This document shows positions 18,544 to 26,859 of a stretch of 64,000 bases of DNA, in pieces. Every line of letters begins with the position of its first letter. Position 1 is the first letter of the stretch. Source of the stretch: Sphingobacterium spiritivorum (GTDB taxonomy: Bacteria; Bacteroidota; Bacteroidia; Sphingobacteriales; Sphingobacteriaceae); contig NZ_CP068082.1 in the NCBI RefSeq assembly GCF_016724845.1, positions 1,178,001-1,242,000 on the forward strand. The letters run 5' to 3'. The notes under the pieces were generated by a model. That model saw nothing but the letters and a program-made list of their open reading frames with translations. It searched no databases and had not been told where the DNA came from. Made by a program: the position numbers and the translations under genes.

Positions 18544-19062
18544 TTATACACTTTTCACATTCATATCATCGTACCATTTATCCTGCAGTTTGAGCGTTTT
18601 TTCGATCAGTTCACGAACCACTCCCTTACCCCCGCCGAGACCGGAGACATAATGAGAGATCTGTTTTATTTCTTCCACTGCATCGGCCGGACAGGCAGCT
18701 ACACCTACAGCCTTCATGCATTTGTAATCCGGCATATCATCCCCGATAAACATCACATCCGGCAACTCAATGCGAAACCGTTGCGTAATATCCTGTAGCA
18801 GGGTCAGCTTATCCGCTACACCCAAATGGATTTCCTGTATACCCAATCCCTCCAAACGTCTTTGTACACCTGCATTCCTGCCTCCTGAGATCACAATAAT
18901 CTGTAATCCTTTTGACATAGCCAGATGCATAGCATAACCATCCTTTACGTTAAAAGTGCGAAGTTGTTCCCCATGTTCATCAACCTGTACTGTACCATCC
19001 GTCAATACACCATCCACATCTATAACGATAGCTTTTAATCTAGCCAATTCCTGTAAAACCAT
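18544..19062 (-). CDS. kdsC: KdsC-like 3-deoxy-D-manno-octulosonate 8-phosphate phosphatase
   Basis: 172 aa HAD-superfamily C0 protein. Motif I is DVDGVLTDG, motif II IVISGGRNAGVQRRLEGLGI, the conserved Lys lies in GVADKLTLLQD, and motif IV is FIGDDMPDYKCMKAVGVAACPADA. The C-terminal GGGKGVVRELIEKTL is typical. It dephosphorylates KDO-8-P in lipopolysaccharide inner-core synthesis. It is the upstream gene of a pair with maf, as in several Bacteroidota. Confidence 0.93.
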   Translation of the reverse strand: MVLQELARLKAIVIDVDGVLTDGTVQVDEHGEQLRTFNVKDGYAMHLAMSKGLQIIVISGGRNAGVQRRLEGLGIQEIHLGVADKLTLLQDITQRFRIELPDVMFIGDDMPDYKCMKAVGVAACPADAVEEIKQISHYVSGLGGGKGVVRELIEKTLKLQDKWYDDMNVKSV

Positions 19063-19212
19063 ATTTCAATCCTTTCTATCAAAAGTAAAAATTAAAAATC
19101 AGAATGCCGTACCTACAAAAGAGATTGATAAGGACATTTTATTATCCATTCTGGACAGACTATCAAATTTATGTCAAGAAATAGTTGTTAACACAACTTT
19201 ATGATGAAATTA

Positions 19213-19245
19213 TTTGGAACAATCCCTGTTTAATACGTATCTTTG
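19213..19245 (+). promoter_or_regulatory. Promoter of a candidate small RNA
   Basis: TTTG at 19213-19216, 21-nt spacer, TATCTTTG at 19238-19245: a full match to the Bacteroidota -33/-7 consensus with no gene directly behind it. Confidence 0.7.
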
Positions 19246-19249
19246 CAGA

Positions 19250-19368
19250 AGATAATTCAGAATTATCCGTTGTTTTCAGAACAACTATTAAAATGTCTTT
19301 TCATAATTTAGGTTTATAATTGGTTAGTAACGAACCCTGGCGCCCATCGTCAGGGTTTTGTTTTTTTA
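19250..19368 (+). ncRNA. Candidate structured small RNA (about 118 nt)
   Basis: Predicted start near 19250 from the promoter at 19213-19245. Three hairpins follow: gataatt/aattatc (19251-19257 / 19261-19267), gttgtt/aacaac (19269-19274 / 19280-19285) and the terminator aaccctg/cagggtt (19333-19339 / 19351-19357) with a T-run. The only ORF inside is eight codons (MSFHNLGL from 19292). The next gene lies 500 nt downstream, which argues against a leader. Family not recognised. Confidence 0.6.
19333..19368 (+). terminator. Terminator of the candidate small RNA
   Basis: Seven-bp perfect stem aaccctg / cagggtt with an 11-nt loop, followed by ttg and seven T. Confidence 0.8.
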
Positions 19369-19866
19369 ATTCACTTTACTTCTGGCAGGGAATCAAAAGG
19401 CGCAGCGGCGACTGAAGTTTCTTTGAATAAAACGAATTCCTTTGCACAACCCTTCATCTCTACTTTCCGAGGAGAGATCCCGATGTATCGGGAGAAAGAC
19501 TGATAATCCATACCTATAGCTCTACTACATCTTACCTACTTATAATGTACAAGCAACACACTTGCACTCGTCAAAAAAATTGCAAAAACAAGATTTCAAT
19601 TTAAAAAAAATCATCAAATTCTCAGTGGCAAATTTAATTTTAGATAAAATTTATTTTTCCAATAAAATTTATCTGAGAAATATTCACAAATAGAACTAAA
19701 CACCACAATAAGTTAATTAATTACCACTATAAGACTAATATAAGCAAATGTCTTATTGTGTTATTTAAATGTCCTTTCCTTTCCTTTTACTGTTTTTAGT
19801 TAATTGAAATTTGTAAATGCAACGACTGCCATCAGTAATTGCAAACTTATTATCGGTATAGCGTAT
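19369..19866. other. Gene-free stretch before the AraC array
   Basis: Apart from the degenerate double-hairpin repeat at 19457-19498 nothing coding is seen. From about 19570 the sequence becomes strongly AT-rich, as expected for a regulatory region ahead of the first AraC gene. Confidence 0.6.
19457..19498. repeat. Interspersed double-hairpin repeat, copy A (degenerate)
   Basis: Contains ggagagatcccgatgtatcg with the intact hairpin tcccgat/atcggga (19478-19493); the first hairpin is decayed. About 50 nt upstream lies gcgcagcggcgactgaag, also seen next to copy B at 29068. Related to copies at 29121, 43946, 44082, 46749 and 49443. Confidence 0.65.
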
Positions 19867-20868
19867 ATGAAAAAATTATTATTAAATATTACATATACAC
19901 TTACACCCCAATGGCTGCAACAGTTTAGTGATCAGATTGGCACCCGACTAATCGACAACAAGATAATTCTCTTTTCTGGTGAGATTGCTGAAGGCAGGAT
20001 ATATTTTATAGAATTAATGCCCGGTTTGTCTGTGATGTTGAGAGATATGATTGTTCATCAACCTATATTCTTCAGCAGAAAAGCAAAGGAAGATGATTTG
20101 GTGTTTGTGTATTATGATTTGAGTGAAAGTATAAGTACTCACATTGTAAATGGAGTAGGTCATATGGTTGGCCTCAATTCTCCTTTCGACATGGGCATAG
20201 TTGATTCATCGGTAGAAAGCAGCTATATACCTATTTTGGAGGAACGGGTGTATTCTTTATGCTTATTGATAAGTAAAAAACTGCTAATCAAGCTATTTAA
20301 GAATCATATACAAAAGAATAATAAAAACGTCTATTTTGATCCCGAACGTAATACATTATTATTTTATGGTCATATTGATAGTCGCAGTAGGTTATTACTG
20401 AATCAACTCAAAAAAAAATCATACAAAGACCCCTCTTTTGAGCTTTTTTTCAGAAGTACTTCCTATCGCCTGTTTGGTTTGCTCATCGAAGGATTCAGCA
20501 AGATCAGCTACCCTTCTTTCAAATTGTCTGAGGTAGAGATTAAAGGTATTTTAGCTACTCAGGAATACATTTTAACACAATTGTGGGTGAAATTTCCGGG
20601 AGTGAGTAATTTAGCCCGAATGGCCGGAATGTCAGAATCAAAATATAAGCTGGCTTTCAGGCGGGTATTCAACGATACGCCAAACAACTTTTTTATGACC
20701 GAGAAATTATTCCTGGCAAAACGTCTGCTGATCAGTGGAGATTATAATTCAGTCTTAGAAATCGCATACGAACTAGGATACAGCAAATCCAGCTATTTCT
20801 CTGCTGTATACAGAAGTAAATTCGGAGTCTTACCAGGCAGCGTTTTAATCAGAAAAAAATCTTCCTGA
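19867..20868 (+). CDS. AraC-family transcriptional regulator 1 of 6
   Basis: 333 aa from the ATG at 19867 (MKKLLLNITYTLTPQWLQQF); the in-frame TTG at 19804 would add a non-conserved tail. The C-terminal AraC helix-turn-helix covers the last 100 residues: FPGVSNLARMAGMSESKYKLAFRRVF, then VLEIAYELGYSKSSYFSAVYRSKFGVLPG. The N-terminal 220 residues match the other members of the array but no ligand-binding family I can name with certainty. It is closest to member 4 (shared FxxxMGxxDxxVESxxIP region). First gene of a tandem run on the plus strand. Target genes unknown; the nearby fimbrial loci are the obvious candidates. Confidence 0.88.
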   Translation: MKKLLLNITYTLTPQWLQQFSDQIGTRLIDNKIILFSGEIAEGRIYFIELMPGLSVMLRDMIVHQPIFFSRKAKEDDLVFVYYDLSESISTHIVNGVGHMVGLNSPFDMGIVDSSVESSYIPILEERVYSLCLLISKKLLIKLFKNHIQKNNKNVYFDPERNTLLFYGHIDSRSRLLLNQLKKKSYKDPSFELFFRSTSYRLFGLLIEGFSKISYPSFKLSEVEIKGILATQEYILTQLWVKFPGVSNLARMAGMSESKYKLAFRRVFNDTPNNFFMTEKLFLAKRLLISGDYNSVLEIAYELGYSKSSYFSAVYRSKFGVLPGSVLIRKKSS

Positions 20869-20894
20869 TTTTTCAATCTTAAACAAAATTCGAT

Positions 20895-21908
20895 ATGTTA
20901 AATGTAAAATGTAGTTTTAGTGTCAAGACAAATTGGAAAGAAGAACTGGCTATCAAACTAAACGGGCGGATCAATGGTAATTTTATTGAAATTCCTGAAG
21001 ATATTTTTGTGGGAACTAATTATGTACTGAGCGTTGATAGAGATTTTTCAGTATGGTACTCCAATGGTAAATACCACAAATCTATTTGCTTTCAGTCACC
21101 GGAGAACGGACAAGCTGATTTCTTCTTTATTGTATTTGGTTATGGTACAGGAAGAATGTTGGCCATTAGTAGAGATAGCACATATGAATGCAATTATGGA
21201 TTTGTTGTATTAGATAGTTCTGATAGATACCAGTTTATCATTGAAGCAGGATCTGAAAATTGTATTTTAATTCTTTTTGTTCGAAAAGAAGCTTTAAATA
21301 AACTTGCAAATACCACAATAGCAAAATATCCTTCATGTAGCAATTGTATTTACAATATAGAGAATACACCTATAAAAACAGGCAGAGTGAATCCTGAGGC
21401 ATGGAAAATCATCAATGAATTCAGATATTTATGCCCCAATTCTGTGAGTTTTGATTATTTCCTGATTGGCGGCATGTATGCTATTTTGGGAATATTTATT
21501 TATGAAATCTCTAATATAAAAAACACGTATGCCGATCTGGAAGACAGCGATATCAGAAGAATACTTATTACTCAGGAATATATAATCAAACGACTGGACA
21601 AAAATTTTCCAGGCATTAAAAAACTCGCTTCCATAGCGTATATGTCCGAATCCAAATTCAAACACTTATTCCGCAAGATAACAGGTTTCAGTCCAAACAG
21701 TTTTTTTATCAAAAATAAACTTGAGCTTACCAGAAAGATAATCGAATTGGAAAGCTCTACTATTGCAGAAATAGCAAAAAAAATGAATTATTCAAGTCAT
21801 TCTTACCTGTCTGAACAATTCAAAAAGCATTATGGATTACTTCCAAAGGAATACCGCACCAATTTGTTTCCTCATTATCCAAACAGTGGAGACGAAACAG
21901 TCTCCTAA
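20895..21908 (+). CDS. AraC-family transcriptional regulator 2 of 6
   Basis: 337 aa. The C-terminal AraC DNA-binding domain (FPGIKKLASIAYMSESKFKHLFRKITGFSPNSFF, TIAEIAKKMNYSSHSYLSEQFKKHYGLLPKEY) is complete with both helix-turn-helix units. The N-terminal sensor-like part (WKEELAIKLNGRINGNFIEIP) is most like member 3. It starts 26 nt after member 1 and is probably cotranscribed with it. It is followed by a 291-nt AT-rich gap, so member 3 likely has its own promoter. Confidence 0.88.
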   Translation: MLNVKCSFSVKTNWKEELAIKLNGRINGNFIEIPEDIFVGTNYVLSVDRDFSVWYSNGKYHKSICFQSPENGQADFFFIVFGYGTGRMLAISRDSTYECNYGFVVLDSSDRYQFIIEAGSENCILILFVRKEALNKLANTTIAKYPSCSNCIYNIENTPIKTGRVNPEAWKIINEFRYLCPNSVSFDYFLIGGMYAILGIFIYEISNIKNTYADLEDSDIRRILITQEYIIKRLDKNFPGIKKLASIAYMSESKFKHLFRKITGFSPNSFFIKNKLELTRKIIELESSTIAEIAKKMNYSSHSYLSEQFKKHYGLLPKEYRTNLFPHYPNSGDETVS

Positions 21909-22199
21909 ATCATTAAAGTAAAACAAAAGTACTTAAGCCGAATACCATCGTCCAATATATCCCCTGTCTGAACACCTCTCCTGATATGCCCTTAATGTAT
22001 TATATTTCCTCAAAACCACTAATACAGGTAAATGAGTCAAAGACTATTGTTAATTATTTCGAATAATACTAATCGAACAGTAAAAATTTATTTTATAATT
22101 TATCGAAATTTTATTTGTATCAAATTAAATACAAACTATTTTTGTTACTTTATGTTGTTTGAATAGTCTTATAACCTATGAAAATCAACATATAGTAAA

Positions 22200-23177
22200 A
22201 TGGAAATCACACATGAAAACGGTGTTGATCCGTATTGGATCTATTCCCTTGCTCAAAAAATGGGAGGGGAAGTAGAAGGCTCTTTTCTAAAAATACCAGC
22301 AGAAGTGCTAGCAGGAACATGCTATTTTTTAAAAGTAAGTGATGTTATTTCCACATTTATTATAGATGGTGTTTTCAATCAATCCATTACTTTTCACCTG
22401 CGTAACACAAGGAATAATTTTGTAACCCTTCACTTTGATTTTACAGAAGGCGATGCTTTTCACATTCTTGATAATGTTTCCAATCCGGTTGGTCGATGGG
22501 AATATAATGTAGCATTATATGACAGCAGTCTGGATGCAGACTATGTTGTAAAAGAAGATAGTTCAACCTATAGTATAGATATTCATATAGATAAAAAGGA
22601 GTTAAGGAGAATTTTTTCAGGACTCCCTCAATTCAGGGATATTCTTAATACCATGTTTGATTCCGAAAAAAACACTTTTCTACGCTACGGTCGCACCAGC
22701 AATAAAGCCTGGTGGCTGATAAATGAATTGAGAAATACAAATCAGGAAGATCCCTTGTATGATATTATTGTTAAAAGCACCGTGTATAATCTGTTGAGTG
22801 ACTATCTGGATCAGGTGATAAATCAGGAAATACTTTTAGAAAAAATAGTCAAAGAAGATCTGGTTTCTATTATAGATTCGCAATCCTTCCTGATCGCACA
22901 TATTGAATCCGCTTTTCCGGGAATTAAAGAATTGGCAGGAAGAGCAATGATGTCCGAAACAAAGTATAAAACTTTATTCCGAAAAATAACAAGCTTGTCC
23001 CCGAATGCATTTTTCCTTCAGAATAAGCTCGCATTTGCAAAACAAATGCTGGAAACCGGACAACATACGATAGGTGAGGTAACCGCACATTATAATTTTA
23101 CTAACGCATCATACTTTGCTGATCAGTTTAAAAAATTGTATGGTATCCCTCCAAAGGATTATTTAACACACATGTAA
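22200..23177 (+). CDS. AraC-family transcriptional regulator 3 of 6
   Basis: 325 aa. The N-terminal part (DPYWIYSLAQKMGGEVEGSFLKIPAEVLAGTCYFLKV) is related to member 2. The C-terminal AraC domain reads FPGIKELAGRAMMSETKYKTLFRKITSLSPNAFF and TIGEVTAHYNFTNASYFADQFKKLYGIPPKDY. The TAA stop overlaps the ATG of member 4 by one base, so the pair is translationally coupled. A coupled pair of different subtypes could act as heterodimer partners, but that is speculation. Confidence 0.88.
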   Translation: MEITHENGVDPYWIYSLAQKMGGEVEGSFLKIPAEVLAGTCYFLKVSDVISTFIIDGVFNQSITFHLRNTRNNFVTLHFDFTEGDAFHILDNVSNPVGRWEYNVALYDSSLDADYVVKEDSSTYSIDIHIDKKELRRIFSGLPQFRDILNTMFDSEKNTFLRYGRTSNKAWWLINELRNTNQEDPLYDIIVKSTVYNLLSDYLDQVINQEILLEKIVKEDLVSIIDSQSFLIAHIESAFPGIKELAGRAMMSETKYKTLFRKITSLSPNAFFLQNKLAFAKQMLETGQHTIGEVTAHYNFTNASYFADQFKKLYGIPPKDYLTHM

Positions 23178-24169
23178 TGAGACATATCAAACACTCCTAC
23201 AGTCTGAGTCCTGACTGGATGTATCAGGTTGCTCACGCATTTGACACTGAAGTTGTAGATAACAAGCGCAGTACATTGCCACTACAACATGGGACAGGCG
23301 GCACAATTTTTCTGGAGATCACGTCAGGATTCTCTGTACAATTAGTGGACCTTATTTATACTGTACCTATCAAAGTTACACGCACACCTACAAAAGAGGA
23401 TATGTATGTAGTCTATTATGATATCAGTGATCATTATAATCAACATATCATCGACGGCACAGACCACCAGGTTGGTTATTCTTCCAAATTCGGAATGGGA
23501 TTTACAGACGGTAAAGTGGAAAGTACCTTTATTCCGGCTGTTGGAGAAAGAAATTTCTACCTCCGGCTATTCATAGCTAAATCATTGCTGCATTCTATGT
23601 TGTCAGACTGCAAGCCTACAGAGGCCGTGGAAGTCATCTTTGACAAGTCAAAAAAAGTTCTTTCTTACTATCAGCATATGGAGAGCGCAACACAGGTGTT
23701 GCTAAACGAATTGAAAAACAGATCCTTTGATGATCCGGCTTTTGAACTTCTTCTAAAAGGAGCTTCTTTACAGATTTTCAGCAATTTAGTCAGACGCATA
23801 CGTTTATATGATGATAAGCTTTACAAACTACCCCAGCAGGATTTAGAAAACATGGATAAAAGTATATCCTATATGACAAATGATCTTCAGATGGATTTTC
23901 CAGGCATTCAGAAACTGGCTGAAATTGCAGGAATGTCTACATCCAAATATAAAACACTCTTTAAGAAGATCATGAAAGATACCCCTCAACAATTTTTCCT
24001 TAATGAAAAGTTACTGTTAGCTAAAGAACTTCTTAATGGAGGTATGTTCAGATCTATTAAAGAGGTTGCTCTGGAACTCGGATATAGCCAATCCGGATAT
24101 TTTGCGGCAGCTTACAGAAAAAAATTTAACCTTCTTCCAGGTGAAAATTTTATAAAACCTATAGAATAA
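23177..24169 (+). CDS. AraC-family transcriptional regulator 4 of 6
   Basis: 330 aa, closest to member 1 in the N-terminal region (LSPDWMYQVAHAFDTEVVDNK; KFGMGFTDGKVESTFIPAVGE). The C-terminal AraC domain is intact: FPGIQKLAEIAGMSTSKYKTLFKKIMKDTPQQFF and SIKEVALELGYSQSGYFAAAYRKKFNLLPG. The start overlaps the stop of member 3. The array order (types a, b, b, a) suggests that a two-gene unit was duplicated and reordered. Confidence 0.88.
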   Translation: MRHIKHSYSLSPDWMYQVAHAFDTEVVDNKRSTLPLQHGTGGTIFLEITSGFSVQLVDLIYTVPIKVTRTPTKEDMYVVYYDISDHYNQHIIDGTDHQVGYSSKFGMGFTDGKVESTFIPAVGERNFYLRLFIAKSLLHSMLSDCKPTEAVEVIFDKSKKVLSYYQHMESATQVLLNELKNRSFDDPAFELLLKGASLQIFSNLVRRIRLYDDKLYKLPQQDLENMDKSISYMTNDLQMDFPGIQKLAEIAGMSTSKYKTLFKKIMKDTPQQFFLNEKLLLAKELLNGGMFRSIKEVALELGYSQSGYFAAAYRKKFNLLPGENFIKPIE

Positions 24170-24235
24170 CCTCATTTCTACCTTAATGTAGTAGTTTAAT
24201 ACCCTATTTTATCCTCTTTCAGCAATTTTGTGAGA

Positions 24236-24243
24236 TAACTTTG
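24236..24243 (+). promoter_or_regulatory. -7 element of AraC regulator 5
   Basis: TAACTTTG, consensus -7, 35 nt before the ATG at 24278. The preceding 40 nt (ctattttatcctctttcagcaat) resemble those before regulator 6 (cttattttagcctcctgagcaat), which indicates that the two promoters are paralogous. Confidence 0.6.
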
Positions 24244-24277
24244 TATTAATCAACAAGATATTAATGTGTAGAAAGTT

Positions 24278-25567
24278 ATGAAAATAAAGAAATATATTAT
24301 TATCGATGGGAACCCGGTTCTTTTTCCTGTAGAATTCAATCATGCCAGTATGGCTAACGGAACCAGAGTAGAGAGTGCAGGTTTCTTCATGATATTGCAA
24401 GACAAAGAAGGACAATTGAGAGTCAAATGTCTGGGTGAGAGTACTTCTCTCGGCTTAAAAAGCCATCCTGAAAGGGATGAAATGCTGATCACAAAGTATC
24501 TGGGCTTAAATCCGCGAACAGAAAACAGAAAAATCATACCTGAAATCAGTGTATACCTGAATAGTGAGATGGATTGTCTAAGTGATCTGGCTAAAGCAAT
24601 ATCAAAGACATACAATGAAGCAATCCCTTTAAAAGATAACCGTATTCAACTTCCTGAATCTGTAGGGAAAGGATGTATGTCTATGGTAGAACTCAGTACA
24701 GGTCTGGCCTTATTCAAAGGAAATGTAAGATTCAAGAATCCGGTGAAATTCTTACGTAATGTAACGCGCTCGAATGCACATCTGTACATACATTTCAATC
24801 TCAGTGAGGCCTCATTCATGATTAAAAAAGAAAATGGAAGACAAGTAGATGTAGGCGTTGACTGGGAAGAAGCTATTTTTTATTCCAGTAGTGGTAAAGG
24901 TGTGGAAATGGAACTTCCTGAAGACAAATGGGCAAAATGGGTTACCATTATCATACACCGCTCATGGCTGGTCAATAAACAATTAAACTATAATACTGAT
25001 ATAGGTGAGGATGTAATACAAGGATTTCTTCAGAACAAATCCATGCAGGGAATGGTCAATCTTACTATGGAAGAGATGTCACTTGCATTCCACCTGCTTG
25101 AAGAAATGGATCAAAGCGCCGGTATGCGTCTGCGGACAAAAGGCAAGGTACTCCAACTGCTTTCTCTTTTTATTTCCAGACATGTACAAAACGAAAATAT
25201 TAAGTCATATGCAGATTTTTCGGACGTATCCAGAATCATGCGTGCAGTCGGAAATCTGGAAAAAAAACCAAACATTACATGGCCAACCATCAGTCTGATA
25301 GCACGCAAGTGCATGATGAGCCGTACCAAATTTATAACACTATTCAAGAGTATATATGGTAAAAGCTATCATAATCTGATGATGGATATCAGAATGCAAA
25401 AGGCAGCTGAATTTTTACAAATAGGTGAAGCTATATCGGAGGTTGGCCAAAAGGTAGGATTCTCTAATCTCAGTCATTTTGCCAAGACATTTAAACAAGT
25501 ATTCCATATAGAGCCTAGTAAGTACAAACATATGGCCAATAATCAGGAAAGAAACTTTATATCCTGA
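24278..25567 (+). CDS. AraC-family transcriptional regulator 5 of 6 (long form)
   Basis: 429 aa, about 90 longer than its neighbours at the N-terminus. The extra part contains a second copy of the beta-rich beginning (residues 1-85: KIKKYIIIDGNPVLFPVEFN...GTRVESAGFFMILQD). The central domain (YIHFNLSEASFMI, AIFYSSSGKGVEMELPED) matches member 6. The C-terminal AraC domain (WPTISLIARKCMMSRTKFITLFKSIYGKSYHNLMMDIRMQKAAEFL, AISEVGQKVGFSNLSHFAKTFKQVFHIEPSKY) is complete. It has its own promoter-like element. The long form may come from a domain duplication. Confidence 0.87.
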   Translation: MKIKKYIIIDGNPVLFPVEFNHASMANGTRVESAGFFMILQDKEGQLRVKCLGESTSLGLKSHPERDEMLITKYLGLNPRTENRKIIPEISVYLNSEMDCLSDLAKAISKTYNEAIPLKDNRIQLPESVGKGCMSMVELSTGLALFKGNVRFKNPVKFLRNVTRSNAHLYIHFNLSEASFMIKKENGRQVDVGVDWEEAIFYSSSGKGVEMELPEDKWAKWVTIIIHRSWLVNKQLNYNTDIGEDVIQGFLQNKSMQGMVNLTMEEMSLAFHLLEEMDQSAGMRLRTKGKVLQLLSLFISRHVQNENIKSYADFSDVSRIMRAVGNLEKKPNITWPTISLIARKCMMSRTKFITLFKSIYGKSYHNLMMDIRMQKAAEFLQIGEAISEVGQKVGFSNLSHFAKTFKQVFHIEPSKYKHMANNQERNFIS

Positions 25568-25687
25568 TATCTTAATGATAGTATACGGCACATATATGAA
25601 GAAATCAAGCCTCAGTCTTAAATTTTATTTAGTCTTAATCTAATAGTTAATTAGCTTATTTTAGCCTCCTGAGCAATCGTCGTACTG

Positions 25688-25695
25688 TAACTTTG
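25688..25695 (+). promoter_or_regulatory. -7 element of AraC regulator 6
   Basis: TAACTTTG, consensus -7, 26 nt before the ATG at 25721, in a context paralogous to that upstream of regulator 5. Confidence 0.6.
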
Positions 25696-25720
25696 TACAT
25701 AAGATAAACACGTAATTGTC

Positions 25721-26761
25721 ATGAAGTTAAATTTAGATTATTATCTGACAACGGATGAGCGATGGCTAAGAAACTTCTCTGATACGCTCAGCAAAATAAC
25801 AGGATATGAAAATGAAATCCGGGAGAACAAACTCATCCTACACCCTGCTGTAGGAGAAGGAATGTTTGAACTGGCTACTTTTGGTGACGGCCTCAGTCTC
25901 TTGAGAGCAGACTGTATATTTCACACTAATTTAAAACTGAATCGAAGACCTGATCCCAAAAATGAAGAACTCATTATACATTTCAATATGAGTGAAGATC
26001 CCATATATGCGGACAAGACAAACAGCAGCAAAAAGGCTTCCTGGTTGAATTTTTCTGAGGCTGTCTATTATTCTTCCTCCGGCACAGGGCTAGAGACAAG
26101 GATACAACAAGGAGACCATATCAAATTGCTTCTTCTCATTGTAGACAGACGTTGGATCAATACCAATATCACCGAAAGAGACCTTGTAGATTCCAGCATT
26201 CTGAATCAGTTCAGGAATAACAAATGTGTAAAGGGAATATTAAATATGGATCTGGTTGATTATAATCTGGCTTGTGAAATTTTAGATCTGACATTTCCTC
26301 CACATGCTTTCAAACTCCATACACATGGAACTACATTAACTCTGCTTGCTCACTTTTTTAAAAAGATAAACATACGTGAGTATGCCTTAAAAAAAGAGAT
26401 ATCACAAGGAACCGAACCGTTTTCAATTCTAAAAGACAGATTACTCCGGCAGTTGCACAGACCCTGGCCTGCTTTAGAGACACTCGCAAGCGAGCACAAT
26501 ATGAGCAAGACAAAATTTATTCAATCCTTTATCCGGGTTTTCGGTAAAAATTACTCCCAGTTTTATCTGGATGCACGCATGGAAAAATCTGCAAGAATGA
26601 TCCTGGAAGGGATGAGTGTATCTATGGCAGGTATGGAGGTCGGCTATACGAATCTGGGGCATTTTTCCAAAATTTTTAAAAGATATTATGGTATTTCTCC
26701 GAGACAGTATGCTAAAGAAAAAGAATTGATCCTCATACAGGCTAATGCTACTGTTGCCTGA
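25721..26761 (+). CDS. AraC-family transcriptional regulator 6 of 6
   Basis: 346 aa paralogue of member 5 without its N-terminal extension. Shared central motifs: LIIHFNMSEDPIY, AVYYSSSGTGLETRI and LLLIVDRRWINTN. The C-terminal AraC domain reads WPALETLASEHNMSKTKFIQSFIRVFGKNYSQFYLDARMEKSARMIL and SMAGMEVGYTNLGHFSKIFKRYYGISPRQY. It is last in the regulator array, 98 nt before the C11 protease gene. It is plausibly a local regulator of the protease or fimbrial genes; no operator evidence links them. Confidence 0.88.
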   Translation: MKLNLDYYLTTDERWLRNFSDTLSKITGYENEIRENKLILHPAVGEGMFELATFGDGLSLLRADCIFHTNLKLNRRPDPKNEELIIHFNMSEDPIYADKTNSSKKASWLNFSEAVYYSSSGTGLETRIQQGDHIKLLLLIVDRRWINTNITERDLVDSSILNQFRNNKCVKGILNMDLVDYNLACEILDLTFPPHAFKLHTHGTTLTLLAHFFKKINIREYALKKEISQGTEPFSILKDRLLRQLHRPWPALETLASEHNMSKTKFIQSFIRVFGKNYSQFYLDARMEKSARMILEGMSVSMAGMEVGYTNLGHFSKIFKRYYGISPRQYAKEKELILIQANATVA

Positions 26762-26859
26762 TTCCCCTTCCAAAAAAGCCTGTACGAGGTGTTTTATATT
26801 CCAGATTTCTAACAGACTGGTATAATCCGCAGTATTACCTTAATCAAAAGCTAAAAAAT

